DNA of 64,000 nucleotides, from assembly GCA_021730945.1 (NCBI GenBank), contig JAKFYH010000021.1:1-64000 (forward strand), given 5' to 3'. How positions within the stretch are numbered: the first letter of the stretch is position 1; each line of letters starts with the position of its first letter. The notes beneath the pieces are model-generated. The model ran no database searches and was not told where the DNA came from. It worked only from the letters and a program-made list of their open reading frames with translations. This DNA is from Acidobacteriota bacterium (GTDB taxonomy: Bacteria; Acidobacteriota; Vicinamibacteria; Vicinamibacterales; UBA2999). The position numbers and the translations under genes were made by a program. This document shows, in pieces, positions 1-8,672 of the stretch.

Positions 1-27
1 CCTCCCACCCCGGCCGCCAGCCTGCCG

Positions 28-33
28 TATACT
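28..33 (+). promoter_or_regulatory. candidate -10 hexamer (TATACT) for tRNA-Ser
   Basis: TATACT lies about 55 bases before the tRNA. A start near base 40 would give a short 5' leader for tRNA processing. No recognisable -35 is seen at the edge of the window, so this is a motif-level call. Confidence 0.35.
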
Positions 34-47
34 AGGAGGTCTGCGGC

Positions 48-80
48 CTGCCCTGAGCGAACCAGTGTTCGTCCGGGCAG
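48..80. repeat. hairpin in the tRNA leader
   Basis: The arms CTGCCC (48-53) and GGGCAG (75-80) enclose an inner GAAC/GTTC pair. The flanking words CCCTGAGCGA and GTCGAAGGG resemble dispersed palindromic units that I recall from many GC-rich genomes. Whether this copy belongs to such a family cannot be tested here; it may simply fold in the tRNA precursor. Confidence 0.4.
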
Positions 81-88
81 AGTCGAAG

Positions 89-182
<94 letters not shown>

Positions 183-570
183 ATTCGCTCGACGTTGTCT
201 CGCTCTTGTCGGCGAGGCCGATTCAGTCACATCCCGATTCGCCTGCGGCTCATCTGGAATGGGAGCGAATCCCTTCTACTCGCCTTCGGACGGCCTTTGG
301 CCGTCCTCGGCTCGCTGACCCACGTGCGAAGCATTCGGCTTCTTGCCATCGGCCCGCCTTCGGTTTGGCCTCGGCAGTCCTCGGCTCGCTGACTCACGTG
401 CGAAGCATTCGGCTCCTTGCCATCGGCCAGCCTTCGGCTGGCCCCGGCTCGCTCACCACCCTCGAACCGCCACACGCTATCGACAGAAGGCAGCCTCCAT
501 CGCGCTAACGGTCGAGTCGGCTCGCAACACCAATCGGCGTTCTCGCGCTCGGTTCGGGTAGCATCGGGCG
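183..570. repeat. non-coding tandem repeat with three hairpins
   Basis: This 388-base stretch has no convincing gene; the short open frames are by-products of repeats and high GC. Two direct copies of about 74 bp start at 303 and 377, sharing GTCCTCGGCTCGCTGAC and GCATTCGGCT blocks. Perfect 8-bp hairpins sit at 288-306 (GGACGGCC TTT GGCCGTCC) and 425-443 (GGCCAGCC TTC GGCTGGCC), with an imperfect third near 351-369. The first could terminate the tRNA transcript. The overall look is REP-like. Confidence 0.6.
559..564 (+). promoter_or_regulatory. -10 element (TAGCAT), leaderless promoter
   Basis: TAGCAT ends 6 nt before the ATG at 571 and no Shine-Dalgarno precedes it. A transcript started at the usual distance would begin at or next to the start codon. 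Confidence 0.45.
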
Positions 571-1791
571 ATGTTGAGCCGGCGCACGTTGCTATTCGGG
601 CTGCTCTACGCCAGCGAAGGCGCGCCGATCGGATTCATCTGGTGGGCATTGCCGACCCTGCTGCGTTCGGCCGATGTCGCCGTCGATCGCATTACCGCGC
701 TCAGTGCCGTGCTGCTATTGCCCTGGGTGTTCAAGTTCCTGTGGGCGCCGGCGCTCGACCTGCTGCGCGGACCACGCTGGGGCTATCGGGCGTGGATCAT
801 CACCATGCAGTCAGTGATGGGCCTGGCGCTGGTGCCGCTCGTCTGGCTCGATCCGGTCAGCGAGTTTGATTCGTGGCGCACGCTGCTGCTGATTCACGCC
901 CTTGCCGCGGCCACGCAGGACGTGGCCATCGACGCACTGGCGATCGGCGCCGTACCGCCAAATGAACGTGGCCGCCTGAACGGCGCCATGCAGGCCGGCA
1001 TGCTGTTGGGCCGCAGCGTGTTCGGCGGCGGCATCCTCCTGGTGGGCACGTGGGTGGGCCGCGAGGGAATGATCGTCGCGCTCATCGCCTGGATCCTGAC
1101 CGCGCTCGTTGCAGCGGTCATGCTGCGCGAGTTGGAGCCGCCACGCGACGGCGCCCGCTCGTTCCTCGACGCGGCAACGACCATGCTGCGCGTCCGCACC
1201 ACCTGGATCGGCCTGGCGTTCGCGCTGGTGTCGGCCACCGGCTTCGAAGCGACCGGCCAACTGGCCGGTCCCTATCTGGTCGATCGCGGCGTGGCGAGCA
1301 GCACCATCGGCCTCTTCTTCGGCATCTTCGTCGTCGGGTCGATGCTAATCGGCGGGCTGGCCGGCGGCCTGCTGGCCGACCGATGGGGTCGCCTGCGCGC
1401 GGCGGCAAGCTCGCTCGCCGGTTTTGTCACGATGATCGCGCTGCTGGCTGTCTTCGACCTGATCGGCGTGACCACGCCCGCCACCCGCATCGTCTTGCTG
1501 ACGACGATGTATTTCTTCGTCGGCCTGTTCACCGCCTCGTCTTACGCCATCTTCATGGACCTGACCCACCCGCGGATTGGCGCCACCCAGTTCAGCGCCT
1601 TCATGGCCGCCACCAATGCCTGCGAGTCGTGGTCGGCCTGGTCCGCCGGACGCATTGTCGCCGCCCAGGGCTATCCGCCGGCGTTCCTGATCATGAGCGC
1701 GGTGTCGCTATTGGGCCTGCCGCTGCTGTACTTGATGCGGCGACCCAGGGAACATCAGGTCCGCGCTTCCACCGACAATCAGGTAACCTGA
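571..1791 (+). CDS. AmpG-like MFS permease
   Basis: This is a 406-aa inner-membrane transporter with about 12 hydrophobic helices. The first half has the words KFLWAPALD (around residue 50) and TQDVAIDALAI followed by an ERGRLNG loop. These are hallmark positions of the AmpG/PAT branch of the major facilitator superfamily, whose members import anhydro-muropeptides or acetyl-CoA. The real substrate cannot be read from sequence. There is no Shine-Dalgarno; a TANNNT box 6 nt upstream suggests a leaderless start. It leads a same-strand run with two secreted proteins and an exported alanine racemase, which makes a cell-wall-related substrate a reasonable guess but no more. Confidence 0.8.
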   Translation: MLSRRTLLFGLLYASEGAPIGFIWWALPTLLRSADVAVDRITALSAVLLLPWVFKFLWAPALDLLRGPRWGYRAWIITMQSVMGLALVPLVWLDPVSEFDSWRTLLLIHALAAATQDVAIDALAIGAVPPNERGRLNGAMQAGMLLGRSVFGGGILLVGTWVGREGMIVALIAWILTALVAAVMLRELEPPRDGARSFLDAATTMLRVRTTWIGLAFALVSATGFEATGQLAGPYLVDRGVASSTIGLFFGIFVVGSMLIGGLAGGLLADRWGRLRAAASSLAGFVTMIALLAVFDLIGVTTPATRIVLLTTMYFFVGLFTASSYAIFMDLTHPRIGATQFSAFMAATNACESWSAWSAGRIVAAQGYPPAFLIMSAVSLLGLPLLYLMRRPREHQVRASTDNQVT

Positions 1792-1812
1792 GCCGGAAAT
1801 GGGGAGGCAACC

Positions 1813-2553
1813 ATGCCACGATTCCTGGCCGCGGCAGTAGCGACTGCAGGCGCCGCGGTTTGGCTGGGCAGCGCGGCACCGGCCGCCCAGCAAGCGCCCA
1901 ATCCGCGGCAACAGCCCGGGGCGACGGTGCATATCTTCGCGCCCGAGCAGCACGACCTCTACGACGGGCACTTCATCATGTCGGCCAACCGCATTCACTT
2001 GATCGGCGGCCTGAACGATCCCGAAGGGTGGGATCACCTCGATAATGATGCCAAGACCGTCCGGCCGGTGTCTGGCACCGCCGAGATCGACGTCGACGAG
2101 ATCAAGAACACCGGCACGTTCGAAGCCCGGCTCAAGATTCCCGAAGGCGATCTCGTCCTGACAATGGATCGCTGGAACGAGTTCAGCCCGTGCCAGAACG
2201 GCGGCATCGTCGCGTACATTCACGAGCACGGCACCGACTCAGGGTGCGGCGACAACAACTGGCCGAAGACGGTGGGGTTTCTCGCCGGGTGGGGCTTTGG
2301 TCACGCGACGCTGAACGGCAAGCCGCTCTACCAGGACTACGAAATGCACTTCATGGTCACGCAGGGCCTGCGCGACCGCAAGACCTTGCGGGTAAACTAC
2401 CCGCTGGCCGGCAAGATGCTGCCTGGCGGCGAAACCAACCCGGCCACGCAGCAGATCGACTTCTACATCCGAAGCCCGCAACCGAACGCCAAGAACCGCC
2501 CGGCGCGGCAGGTGTTCCTGCACTTCTTCGGGATGGAGATCACCTGGAAGTAG
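1813..2553 (+). CDS. secreted protein of unknown function
   Basis: This 246-aa protein begins with a clear signal peptide (hydrophobic Ala-rich stretch to about residue 26, ending AAPAAQQ). The mature part is rich in Asp, Asn, Gly and aromatic residues, with an acidic DVDEIKNTGTFEARLKI segment and two Cys near the centre (about residues 129 and 145). This suggests a beta-rich periplasmic or extracellular fold. I do not recognise a family. A strong GGGGAGG ribosome site precedes the ATG. It lies 21 nt after the MFS gene and 39 nt before an NHL-repeat protein, so the three are probably co-transcribed. Confidence 0.75.
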   Translation: MPRFLAAAVATAGAAVWLGSAAPAAQQAPNPRQQPGATVHIFAPEQHDLYDGHFIMSANRIHLIGGLNDPEGWDHLDNDAKTVRPVSGTAEIDVDEIKNTGTFEARLKIPEGDLVLTMDRWNEFSPCQNGGIVAYIHEHGTDSGCGDNNWPKTVGFLAGWGFGHATLNGKPLYQDYEMHFMVTQGLRDRKTLRVNYPLAGKMLPGGETNPATQQIDFYIRSPQPNAKNRPARQVFLHFFGMEITWK

Positions 2554-2592
2554 CGTGTCGCTGACCATGACACATCGAAGGAGCCCGAGATT

Positions 2593-3753
2593 ATGAAGTA
2601 TTCGCGCACGCTGATCGCCATCGTGGGCCTGCTGCTCATGCCACGCGTGGTGGGAACCCAGGGAGCCAACGCCAAGGTGGCGCCCGGTTCACCCACCGCC
2701 GACAACCTGCCCATCTACGTGGTCGATCCGACCTGGCCGCCGACCTTGCCGAATGACTGGATCCTCGGCGACATCCGCGGCCTGTTTGCCGACGACAACG
2801 ACCACCTGTGGATCATCCACATGCCGTCGAGCCTGACCGACCAGGAGATTGGCGCCGCCTCGAAGCCGCCGATTGCCGACTGCTGCTTCCCCGCGCCGCC
2901 CGTGCTGGAGATGGATGCCGAAGGCAAGGTGCTGCGCTCGTGGGGCGGGCCCGGCGACGGCTACACCTGGTTCAACCAGGAGCACGGCATCTACATCGAC
3001 CACAACGGCTTTGTCTGGATGGGCACCAGCAACGGCATGCACGTGATGAAGTTCACCAAGGACGGCAAGCATGTGATGACCATCGGCGAGCCGGGCGTCA
3101 ACAAGGGTAGCAACGACCCCGATCACCTGGGCGGCCCCGCCAACTTCTACGTCGAGCCCAAGACCAACGAAATCTTCATCGCCGACGGCTACATCAACAA
3201 GCGGGTGGTGGTGTACGACGCGGCCACCGGCAAGTACCTGCGGCACTGGGGCGCCTACGGCAAGAAGCCGGACGACACCGTCAAGTACGCCTATCCGGTG
3301 AAGATCGATCAGCCGCCGCAGCAGTACTCAACGCTGCACGGCCTGGTCGGCACCAAAGACGGCTTGATCTATGTGTCGGACCGCCGCGGCAATCGCATCC
3401 AGGTGTTCCGGCAGAACGGCGAGTACCTGATGGAGAAGTTCGTGCGGCCCGAGACCGGCGGCTCAGGCAGCGGCTTCAGTCTGCAGGTGTCGCGCGATCC
3501 GCAGCAGAGCCTGTTGTATCTGATCGACGGCACCAACCAGCGCGTGTGGATCCTGCGCCGCAAGGACCTGTCGATCCTCGATCGCTTCGGCCGGCCCGGC
3601 CGCCAGTCAGGCGAGTTCATCCGCGCCCACATGATCGCGATCGACTCGAAGAACCGCATGTACACCGGCGAGGCCGGCAACGGCCGCCGCATTCAGCGTT
3701 GGATTCTGAAGGGCACCAGGCCGGCCGCCAGCGTCACTCCGCCCCGTCAATAG
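2593..3753 (+). CDS. secreted NHL-repeat beta-propeller protein
   Basis: This 386-aa protein has an N-terminal signal peptide (to about residue 25). It then has repeated blade-like segments: GLFADDNDHLWIIH, GIYIDHNGFVWMG, NEIFIADGYINKRVVVYD, GLIYVSDRRGNRIQVF and SLLYLIDGTNQRVWIL. This spacing is typical of six-bladed NHL/SMP-30-like propellers, which bind ligands or act as lyases (for example peptidyl-amidoglycolate lyase). No catalytic set can be assigned with confidence. An AAGGAG site lies upstream of the ATG. It sits between an unknown secreted protein and the exported racemase and probably works in the periplasm or outside the cell. Confidence 0.8.
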   Translation: MKYSRTLIAIVGLLLMPRVVGTQGANAKVAPGSPTADNLPIYVVDPTWPPTLPNDWILGDIRGLFADDNDHLWIIHMPSSLTDQEIGAASKPPIADCCFPAPPVLEMDAEGKVLRSWGGPGDGYTWFNQEHGIYIDHNGFVWMGTSNGMHVMKFTKDGKHVMTIGEPGVNKGSNDPDHLGGPANFYVEPKTNEIFIADGYINKRVVVYDAATGKYLRHWGAYGKKPDDTVKYAYPVKIDQPPQQYSTLHGLVGTKDGLIYVSDRRGNRIQVFRQNGEYLMEKFVRPETGGSGSGFSLQVSRDPQQSLLYLIDGTNQRVWILRRKDLSILDRFGRPGRQSGEFIRAHMIAIDSKNRMYTGEAGNGRRIQRWILKGTRPAASVTPPRQ

Positions 3754-3772
3754 CAGGGATCAGGAACCGACC

Positions 3773-4963
3773 ATGAATCGACGCACCTTCCTTCAAGGCA
3801 CCACTGCCGCCGCCCTGGCACCGCTCGCGGTTCGCGCCGCGTCGGCGCAATCGCGTGAGGTGTCGCGATCGTCGGCGCTCGATCCCTGGGTCGAAATCAA
3901 TCGCGACCACCTGGCGCACAACGTCGCCGAGGTGTCGCGGGTGGCGAGCGGACGCCCGATCCTGGCCGTGATCAAGAACAACGGCTACGGCCACGGCGTC
4001 GTGCCGATCGCGCAGGCATTGTCGGCCTCGCCACACGTGCGCGGGCTGGCGGTCGTCAAGCTGCAGGAAGCCATGGCCATCCGCGACGCCGGGGTCAAGG
4101 CGCCGGTGTTACTGATGGGGCCGTTCGACGAAGCCAACCTCGCCGATATGCACGCGCGCGACATCATGCCGATGGTCTATACCCCGGTGGGCGCCGCCCT
4201 CGAGCGCATCGCCGCGCGGTCGGGGAAGCCGCTGCGGCTGCACGTGTGCGTGGATACCGGCCTCGGACGCGAGGGCGTGCCCTTTCGCGACGCGCCGGCG
4301 CTGATTCGCGACATCGCCGGCCGCAAGGGCCTGTCGATCGAGGGTGTGATGACCACCTTCACCGAAGACGAGGCTTTCGACCTGGAGCAACTACGCCGCT
4401 TCAATGCGCTGACTGCCGACTTGACGGCGTCTGGTGTTCGCCTGGGCCTGCGTCACGCGGCCTCGAGTTTCACGCTGTTCCAGAACAGCAACGCGTTCCT
4501 CGACATGGTACGCCCGGGCATGGCGCTGTTCGGTGTTTACTCGGAGCAGCCGTTTCGGACGATGAACAAGATGGCCCTCAAGCCGGCCGGCGCGCTGCGG
4601 GCGCGGGTGGCTTACGTGAAGAAGCTTGCTGCCGGCGAGAGCGCCGGCTACAACCGCGCGTATGTGGCCAGGGCCGACACCTGGGTCGCCACCCTGCCGG
4701 TCGGCCACAGCGACGGCTGGCCGCGGGTCGCGGCCAAGGGCGCCCGCGTTCGCATCGGCGGCGCGCTTTATCCCGTGATCGCCTCCATCTCCGCCAGCCA
4801 CACCATCGTCGAGATCGGCCGCGAGCCCACTGTCGCGATCGGCGACGTGGTCACGCTCTGGGACTGGGAAGACGGCTCCCGCCCCGAGGACGTGTCGGCC
4901 GCGTGTGGCGCCTCAGTCTACGACCTGCTGATGCACCTGGGCGGCCACTTGCCGCGGCGCTGA
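3773..4963 (+). CDS. alr: exported (Tat) alanine racemase
   Basis: This is a 396-aa fold-type III PLP racemase interconverting L- and D-alanine or related amino acids. The PLP lysine lies in AVIKNNGYGHG (K68) and the catalytic tyrosine in SAGYNRAYV (about Y293). DMVRPGMALFG and LPVGHSDGWPR match conserved Alr blocks. Unusually, it begins with MNRRTFLQG plus a hydrophobic Ala-rich stretch ending ASAQS, a twin-arginine signal that would export the folded, PLP-loaded enzyme. Cytosolic cell-wall Alr enzymes lack this, while periplasmic broad-spectrum racemases are exported. A GGATCAGGA site precedes the ATG. It ends the 571-4963 run, converging on an S9 peptidase 10 nt away. Confidence 0.85.
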   Translation: MNRRTFLQGTTAAALAPLAVRAASAQSREVSRSSALDPWVEINRDHLAHNVAEVSRVASGRPILAVIKNNGYGHGVVPIAQALSASPHVRGLAVVKLQEAMAIRDAGVKAPVLLMGPFDEANLADMHARDIMPMVYTPVGAALERIAARSGKPLRLHVCVDTGLGREGVPFRDAPALIRDIAGRKGLSIEGVMTTFTEDEAFDLEQLRRFNALTADLTASGVRLGLRHAASSFTLFQNSNAFLDMVRPGMALFGVYSEQPFRTMNKMALKPAGALRARVAYVKKLAAGESAGYNRAYVARADTWVATLPVGHSDGWPRVAAKGARVRIGGALYPVIASISASHTIVEIGREPTVAIGDVVTLWDWEDGSRPEDVSAACGASVYDLLMHLGGHLPRR

Positions 4964-4973
4964 GCCCGCGCGC

Positions 4974-7289
4974 TCAGCGTTTCGGTGCCGCGTCGGACGA
5001 CACTTTCGGCCGCGCCGCCTCGTCTTCGAGCGTCGTCAACACATCGCGCCATGAGAACTTCTGGCCCTTGCCGCGGACGTAGAAGTCCATCCAGGCCATC
5101 TCGCTGACCGATTTCACCAACTGGTTGCGCGGGTCGGGAATGCCGTGCGTGTTGCCCGGGTACATGTAGAGCTCGGTCGTCACGCCAAGCTGCTTCAATG
5201 CCATGTGCAGCTCGATCGACTGCGGACTCGGCACGCGTGGGTCGCCCTCAACCACGTGAATCATGGTCGGGGTCTTGGCGTTCTTGATGTACTTGAGCGG
5301 CGACTGGTTCCAATAGGCATCGAAGTCGTCGTAGGGCAGCTTGTCGCCCAGGTAGTACTGCCGGTTGCGCTGCACGTCGCTTTGCGCGTACATCGAAATC
5401 CAGTTCATGGTCCCGGCGCCGGTGCTGATGGCCTTGAAGCGATCGGTGTGGGTCAGGATCCAGTTTGACCAGTGACCGCCGGCGCTCCAGCCGAGCGCGC
5501 CCATGCGATCCGGGTCGGCCATCCCCTGCGCGATCAGGTGATCGACGCCGCTCATGATGTCGTCGTAGCCCGGCGCCATGTAGTTGCCGACGATGTCGGT
5601 TTTCAGCTTGTGGCCGTAGTTGGTGGAACCGCGGTAGTTGGGGCGGAGGACGAGGTAGCCGGCGCCGGCGTAGACCTGCGAGCCGTAGCCGCCGTTGAAC
5701 GACAGCACGTCGGCCGAGGCCGGTCCGCCGTGAATGGCGACGATCAGCGGATAGCGCTGCCCGGCCCGGTAGCCGACCGGCTTCACCAGCACGCCGCCGA
5801 CCAGCGTGCCGTCCTTCGACTTCCACGTAATCTCTTCCTGATCGCCGAGCAGGAAACCGCGCACCTGCGGGTTGGGGTCGGTCAACTGCCGCCACGAGGC
5901 GCGCGTACTGGCATCGGCAATGGCGTCAACCGTGAAGAGCGTGGGTGCCGTGGTGCCGTCCGAGTAGTTGATGAGCAACGCGCCCGTGTCGGGGTCCTCG
6001 TCGATCGAGACGCTGGCCTTCTCTTCGGTGAGCGGCCGCGTGGTGTTGAAGCGCACATCGAGCGACACCACCTGGTTGGTGGCCTTGATGCCCTCGTTGA
6101 AGTAGAGCGTGCTGCCGTCCTTGGCCCAGAAGCCAATCGTGACGTCGCCGTCGAACGACTCGCCCAGCTTGCGGAACGGCTTGCCGCGTTCGGCCACCGC
6201 GCGCACGTAGACGCGGGCGTTGCTCATGCCGTACTTCTGCAGGTCGTCGGGTCCCGAGAATGCGACGAAGCGGTTGTCGGGCGAGAAGCTCAGGCGGCTC
6301 TCGCCAATCTCGGCGTTGGTGGTCAGCCGCTCGATGGCGCCGGTCGCGGTCTCGAGCAGGTAGAGGTCGCTGTAGATGTTCTCGGAGGTGATGCCACGCT
6401 GGTAGCGGTTCGCGGACAAGCCCCGGAAGCCGACCCACTTGCTGTCCTTCGAAATCGCGACGTCATCGACCGAATACGCGCCGCCGGTGGTGAGCCGCCT
6501 GGCGTCGCGCGGGGCGGCGGCCGCCGGCGCGAGGTCGAGCGCCCACAGGCTCGAGACCGGGGTTTCAGGATTGCGGATGTTGACGGTGAACTTCTTCTCG
6601 CGTCGCAGCTTCTCGTCGGCGTCGATCGCGTCGGGTGTCACAAAGTAGATGCGCGTGCCATCGGGCGCCCATTCCCAAGAGGCCACGCCGGTGGGGTGCT
6701 GGGTGATCCGTTCAGCCGTTGCGGTCGCCAGATTCGACATGGGGAGCCGGAAGAGCTGCTCCTCGCCGGTCTTGCCGGTGCGATAGGCCAGCCACTCGCC
6801 ACCGCTGGTGACTGCGTAGTCCGAGACACCTTCCTTGGCATCGGTCAGGCGCTGCGCCTCGCCGCCGTCGGGCCGCATCATGTAGAGCTGGTTGCGGCTC
6901 GCGGCACTCTCCGGCGCTTCGCGATTCGACAGGAACAGGAAGAAGCTGCCGTCGGCAGACCAGCGGGGCGCGGTCTCGTTCTTGTCCTTCGTGAACGTCA
7001 GCTGCCGGGTCGACCTCACGCCCTGGGCCATCGAGACCAGGTAGAGGTCGGTGTAGCGCTTGGCCTCGGCCCAATCGGGGGTCGAGAGGCTGTAGAGCAG
7101 CCACTTCTTGTCCGGGCTCGGTGTCGGCGAGCCGACCTGCCGCATGTGCTGCATGTCGAGAAAGGTCATCGGGCGCCGATCGGGCGCTTGTGCCGATGCC
7201 GCCGGTTCGCCGGCCACCCACCCGGTAGCGGCAGCGATGGCAACGATGGCGACGAAGCGGCGGACGGCGGACAAGTGCGTGGCGTGCAT
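4974..7289 (-). CDS. secreted S9 (prolyl oligopeptidase/DPP-type) peptidase
   Basis: This 771-aa enzyme has a signal peptide, an N-terminal WD40/TolB-like propeller region (about residues 40-480) and a C-terminal alpha/beta-hydrolase domain. The Ser nucleophile lies in GWSAGGHW (about S602), Asp in EGDPRVP (about D683) and His in PGNTHG (about H715), the S9 triad. It should cleave peptides, often after Pro, in the periplasm. I chose the ATG at 7289 because a GGAGG site lies 5 nt upstream; the frame stays open to a TTG at 7307 that has no such site. It stands alone, converging on the racemase gene, and may provide peptides for uptake. Confidence 0.92.
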   Translation of the reverse strand: MHATHLSAVRRFVAIVAIAAATGWVAGEPAASAQAPDRRPMTFLDMQHMRQVGSPTPSPDKKWLLYSLSTPDWAEAKRYTDLYLVSMAQGVRSTRQLTFTKDKNETAPRWSADGSFFLFLSNREAPESAASRNQLYMMRPDGGEAQRLTDAKEGVSDYAVTSGGEWLAYRTGKTGEEQLFRLPMSNLATATAERITQHPTGVASWEWAPDGTRIYFVTPDAIDADEKLRREKKFTVNIRNPETPVSSLWALDLAPAAAAPRDARRLTTGGAYSVDDVAISKDSKWVGFRGLSANRYQRGITSENIYSDLYLLETATGAIERLTTNAEIGESRLSFSPDNRFVAFSGPDDLQKYGMSNARVYVRAVAERGKPFRKLGESFDGDVTIGFWAKDGSTLYFNEGIKATNQVVSLDVRFNTTRPLTEEKASVSIDEDPDTGALLINYSDGTTAPTLFTVDAIADASTRASWRQLTDPNPQVRGFLLGDQEEITWKSKDGTLVGGVLVKPVGYRAGQRYPLIVAIHGGPASADVLSFNGGYGSQVYAGAGYLVLRPNYRGSTNYGHKLKTDIVGNYMAPGYDDIMSGVDHLIAQGMADPDRMGALGWSAGGHWSNWILTHTDRFKAISTGAGTMNWISMYAQSDVQRNRQYYLGDKLPYDDFDAYWNQSPLKYIKNAKTPTMIHVVEGDPRVPSPQSIELHMALKQLGVTTELYMYPGNTHGIPDPRNQLVKSVSEMAWMDFYVRGKGQKFSWRDVLTTLEDEAARPKVSSDAAPKR

Positions 7290-7355
7290 GCAGACCTCCA
7301 TGGTCAAGTGCCTTTGATAGCCTTTTGAGCGGCCCGCGTCAATTCATCATTCCCG

Positions 7356-8672
7356 TCAGGCTGCCAGCACGCGGCCGCGGACTTCACCGAAGCCGACCGG
7401 CGCGAAGCCGTTGCGGCGGCCGTGCGCACGGAAGATCACCTCGTCGCCGTCTTCAAGAAACGTGCGGGTGTTGCCCGAGGGCAAGGCGATCGGCGCCTTG
7501 CCGCCGTCGGTGATCTCCATCAGGCTGCCGAGGCCATCCCGCGTCGGCGCGGAGATGGTGCCGGTGCCGAGCAGGTCGCCGGGCCGCAGGTTGCAGCCGT
7601 TGCTGCTGTGATGAGCTACCAGTTGCGCTACGGTCCAGTAGAGGTGGCGAGCGGAGCCAAGCGAGAGCCGATAGGCCGGCATGCCCTGGTCTCGCAGGCA
7701 CGGCGTGAGCAGGAACACTTCGAGCTCGATGTCGAATGCGCCCTGCTCCTGATCGGCCTCGTCGAGCAGGTAGGGCAGCGGCGCCGGGTCGCCATCCGGA
7801 CGTGCCGGCTGGGCAATACGGAACGGCGCGAGCGCTTCGGGCGTGACTACCCACGGTGAGATCGAAGTGACGAAGTTCTTGGCGAGGAATGGCCCGAGCG
7901 GCTGGTACTCCCATGCCTGGAGGTCGCGCGCCGACCAGTCGTTCAGCAGGCAGTAGCCGCCGACGTGGCCGGCGGCCTCGGCGATCGGAATGGCGGTGCC
8001 GAGCGCGTTGCCGGCGCCAATCCAGACGCCGAGTTCCAGTTCGAAGTCGAGTCGCCGGCTGGGACCGACGGTCGGCTCGGTCTCGGCCGGGCCCTTCCGT
8101 TGTCCCGATGGCCGGTGGACGCCGGTGTCTGACACCACGATCGAGGAACTGCGGCCGTGATAGCCGATGGGCACGTACTTGTAGTTGGGCAGCAGCGGGT
8201 TGTCGGGCCGGAACTGGCGGCCGATGTTGAGGGCGTGATGGATGCCGGCGTAGAAATCGGTGTAGTCGCCGATCGTGGCAGGCAGGTGCATGGTGCAGTC
8301 GGCGGCCGCGTGCAGCATCGGCTCGACCAGGGCCTGCTCGCGCGCGCCTTCCGCCAGCAACTCGAACAGCCGTGCCCGCACCAGTTGGCGCGCCTCGGCA
8401 CCGGCGCCCAGGAAAGCATTCAGGCTGGCACCACCGGCGAGGGTCGCCGGCTTGTTCGCGTCACCGCGGAACAGGCCGGGCCGTGCCGCCGCCGCAAGGT
8501 CCAGCACCATGTCGCCGATCGCCACGCCGCCGCGCGGCGTGGAGTCGCCGGGAGGCGAGAACACGCCGAAGGGAAGGTTCTGCAGCGGGAAGTCGGCGTG
8601 GCCGTTGGCTGACCGCACCCAACTGCGACGAGCGGCGTCGTGCGTGGCGTCGAGCAGTGAAGCAGTGGGCAT
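7356..8672 (-). CDS. fahA: fumarylacetoacetase
   Basis: This 438-aa enzyme hydrolyses 4-fumarylacetoacetate to fumarate and acetoacetate, the last step of tyrosine/homogentisate breakdown. A short N-terminal domain is followed by the FAH fold. Metal-binding positions fall in DYTDFYAGIHHA, ELELGVWIG and LLNDWSARDLQ, and AKNFVTSISPWVV is a family block. The frame is open for another 106 codons upstream, but that part is antisense-like low-quality sequence inside the dioxygenase gene. The ATG at 8672 overlaps the upstream stop as TGATG, so translation is coupled. It is last in the operon. Confidence 0.95.
   Translation of the reverse strand: MPTASLLDATHDAARRSWVRSANGHADFPLQNLPFGVFSPPGDSTPRGGVAIGDMVLDLAAAARPGLFRGDANKPATLAGGASLNAFLGAGAEARQLVRARLFELLAEGAREQALVEPMLHAAADCTMHLPATIGDYTDFYAGIHHALNIGRQFRPDNPLLPNYKYVPIGYHGRSSSIVVSDTGVHRPSGQRKGPAETEPTVGPSRRLDFELELGVWIGAGNALGTAIPIAEAAGHVGGYCLLNDWSARDLQAWEYQPLGPFLAKNFVTSISPWVVTPEALAPFRIAQPARPDGDPAPLPYLLDEADQEQGAFDIELEVFLLTPCLRDQGMPAYRLSLGSARHLYWTVAQLVAHHSSNGCNLRPGDLLGTGTISAPTRDGLGSLMEITDGGKAPIALPSGNTRTFLEDGDEVIFRAHGRRNGFAPVGFGEVRGRVLAA

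Noticed and set aside
571-1791. Calling the first gene ampG outright
   Set aside because: Only signature words were compared; PAT-type relatives carry other substrates and no amidase or ldcA genes are nearby.
5472-7328. 618-codon plus-strand frame across the S9 peptidase
   Set aside because: Antisense shadow of a gene with an intact catalytic triad and its own GGAGG site; low-complexity Val/Ala/Gly/Arg composition.
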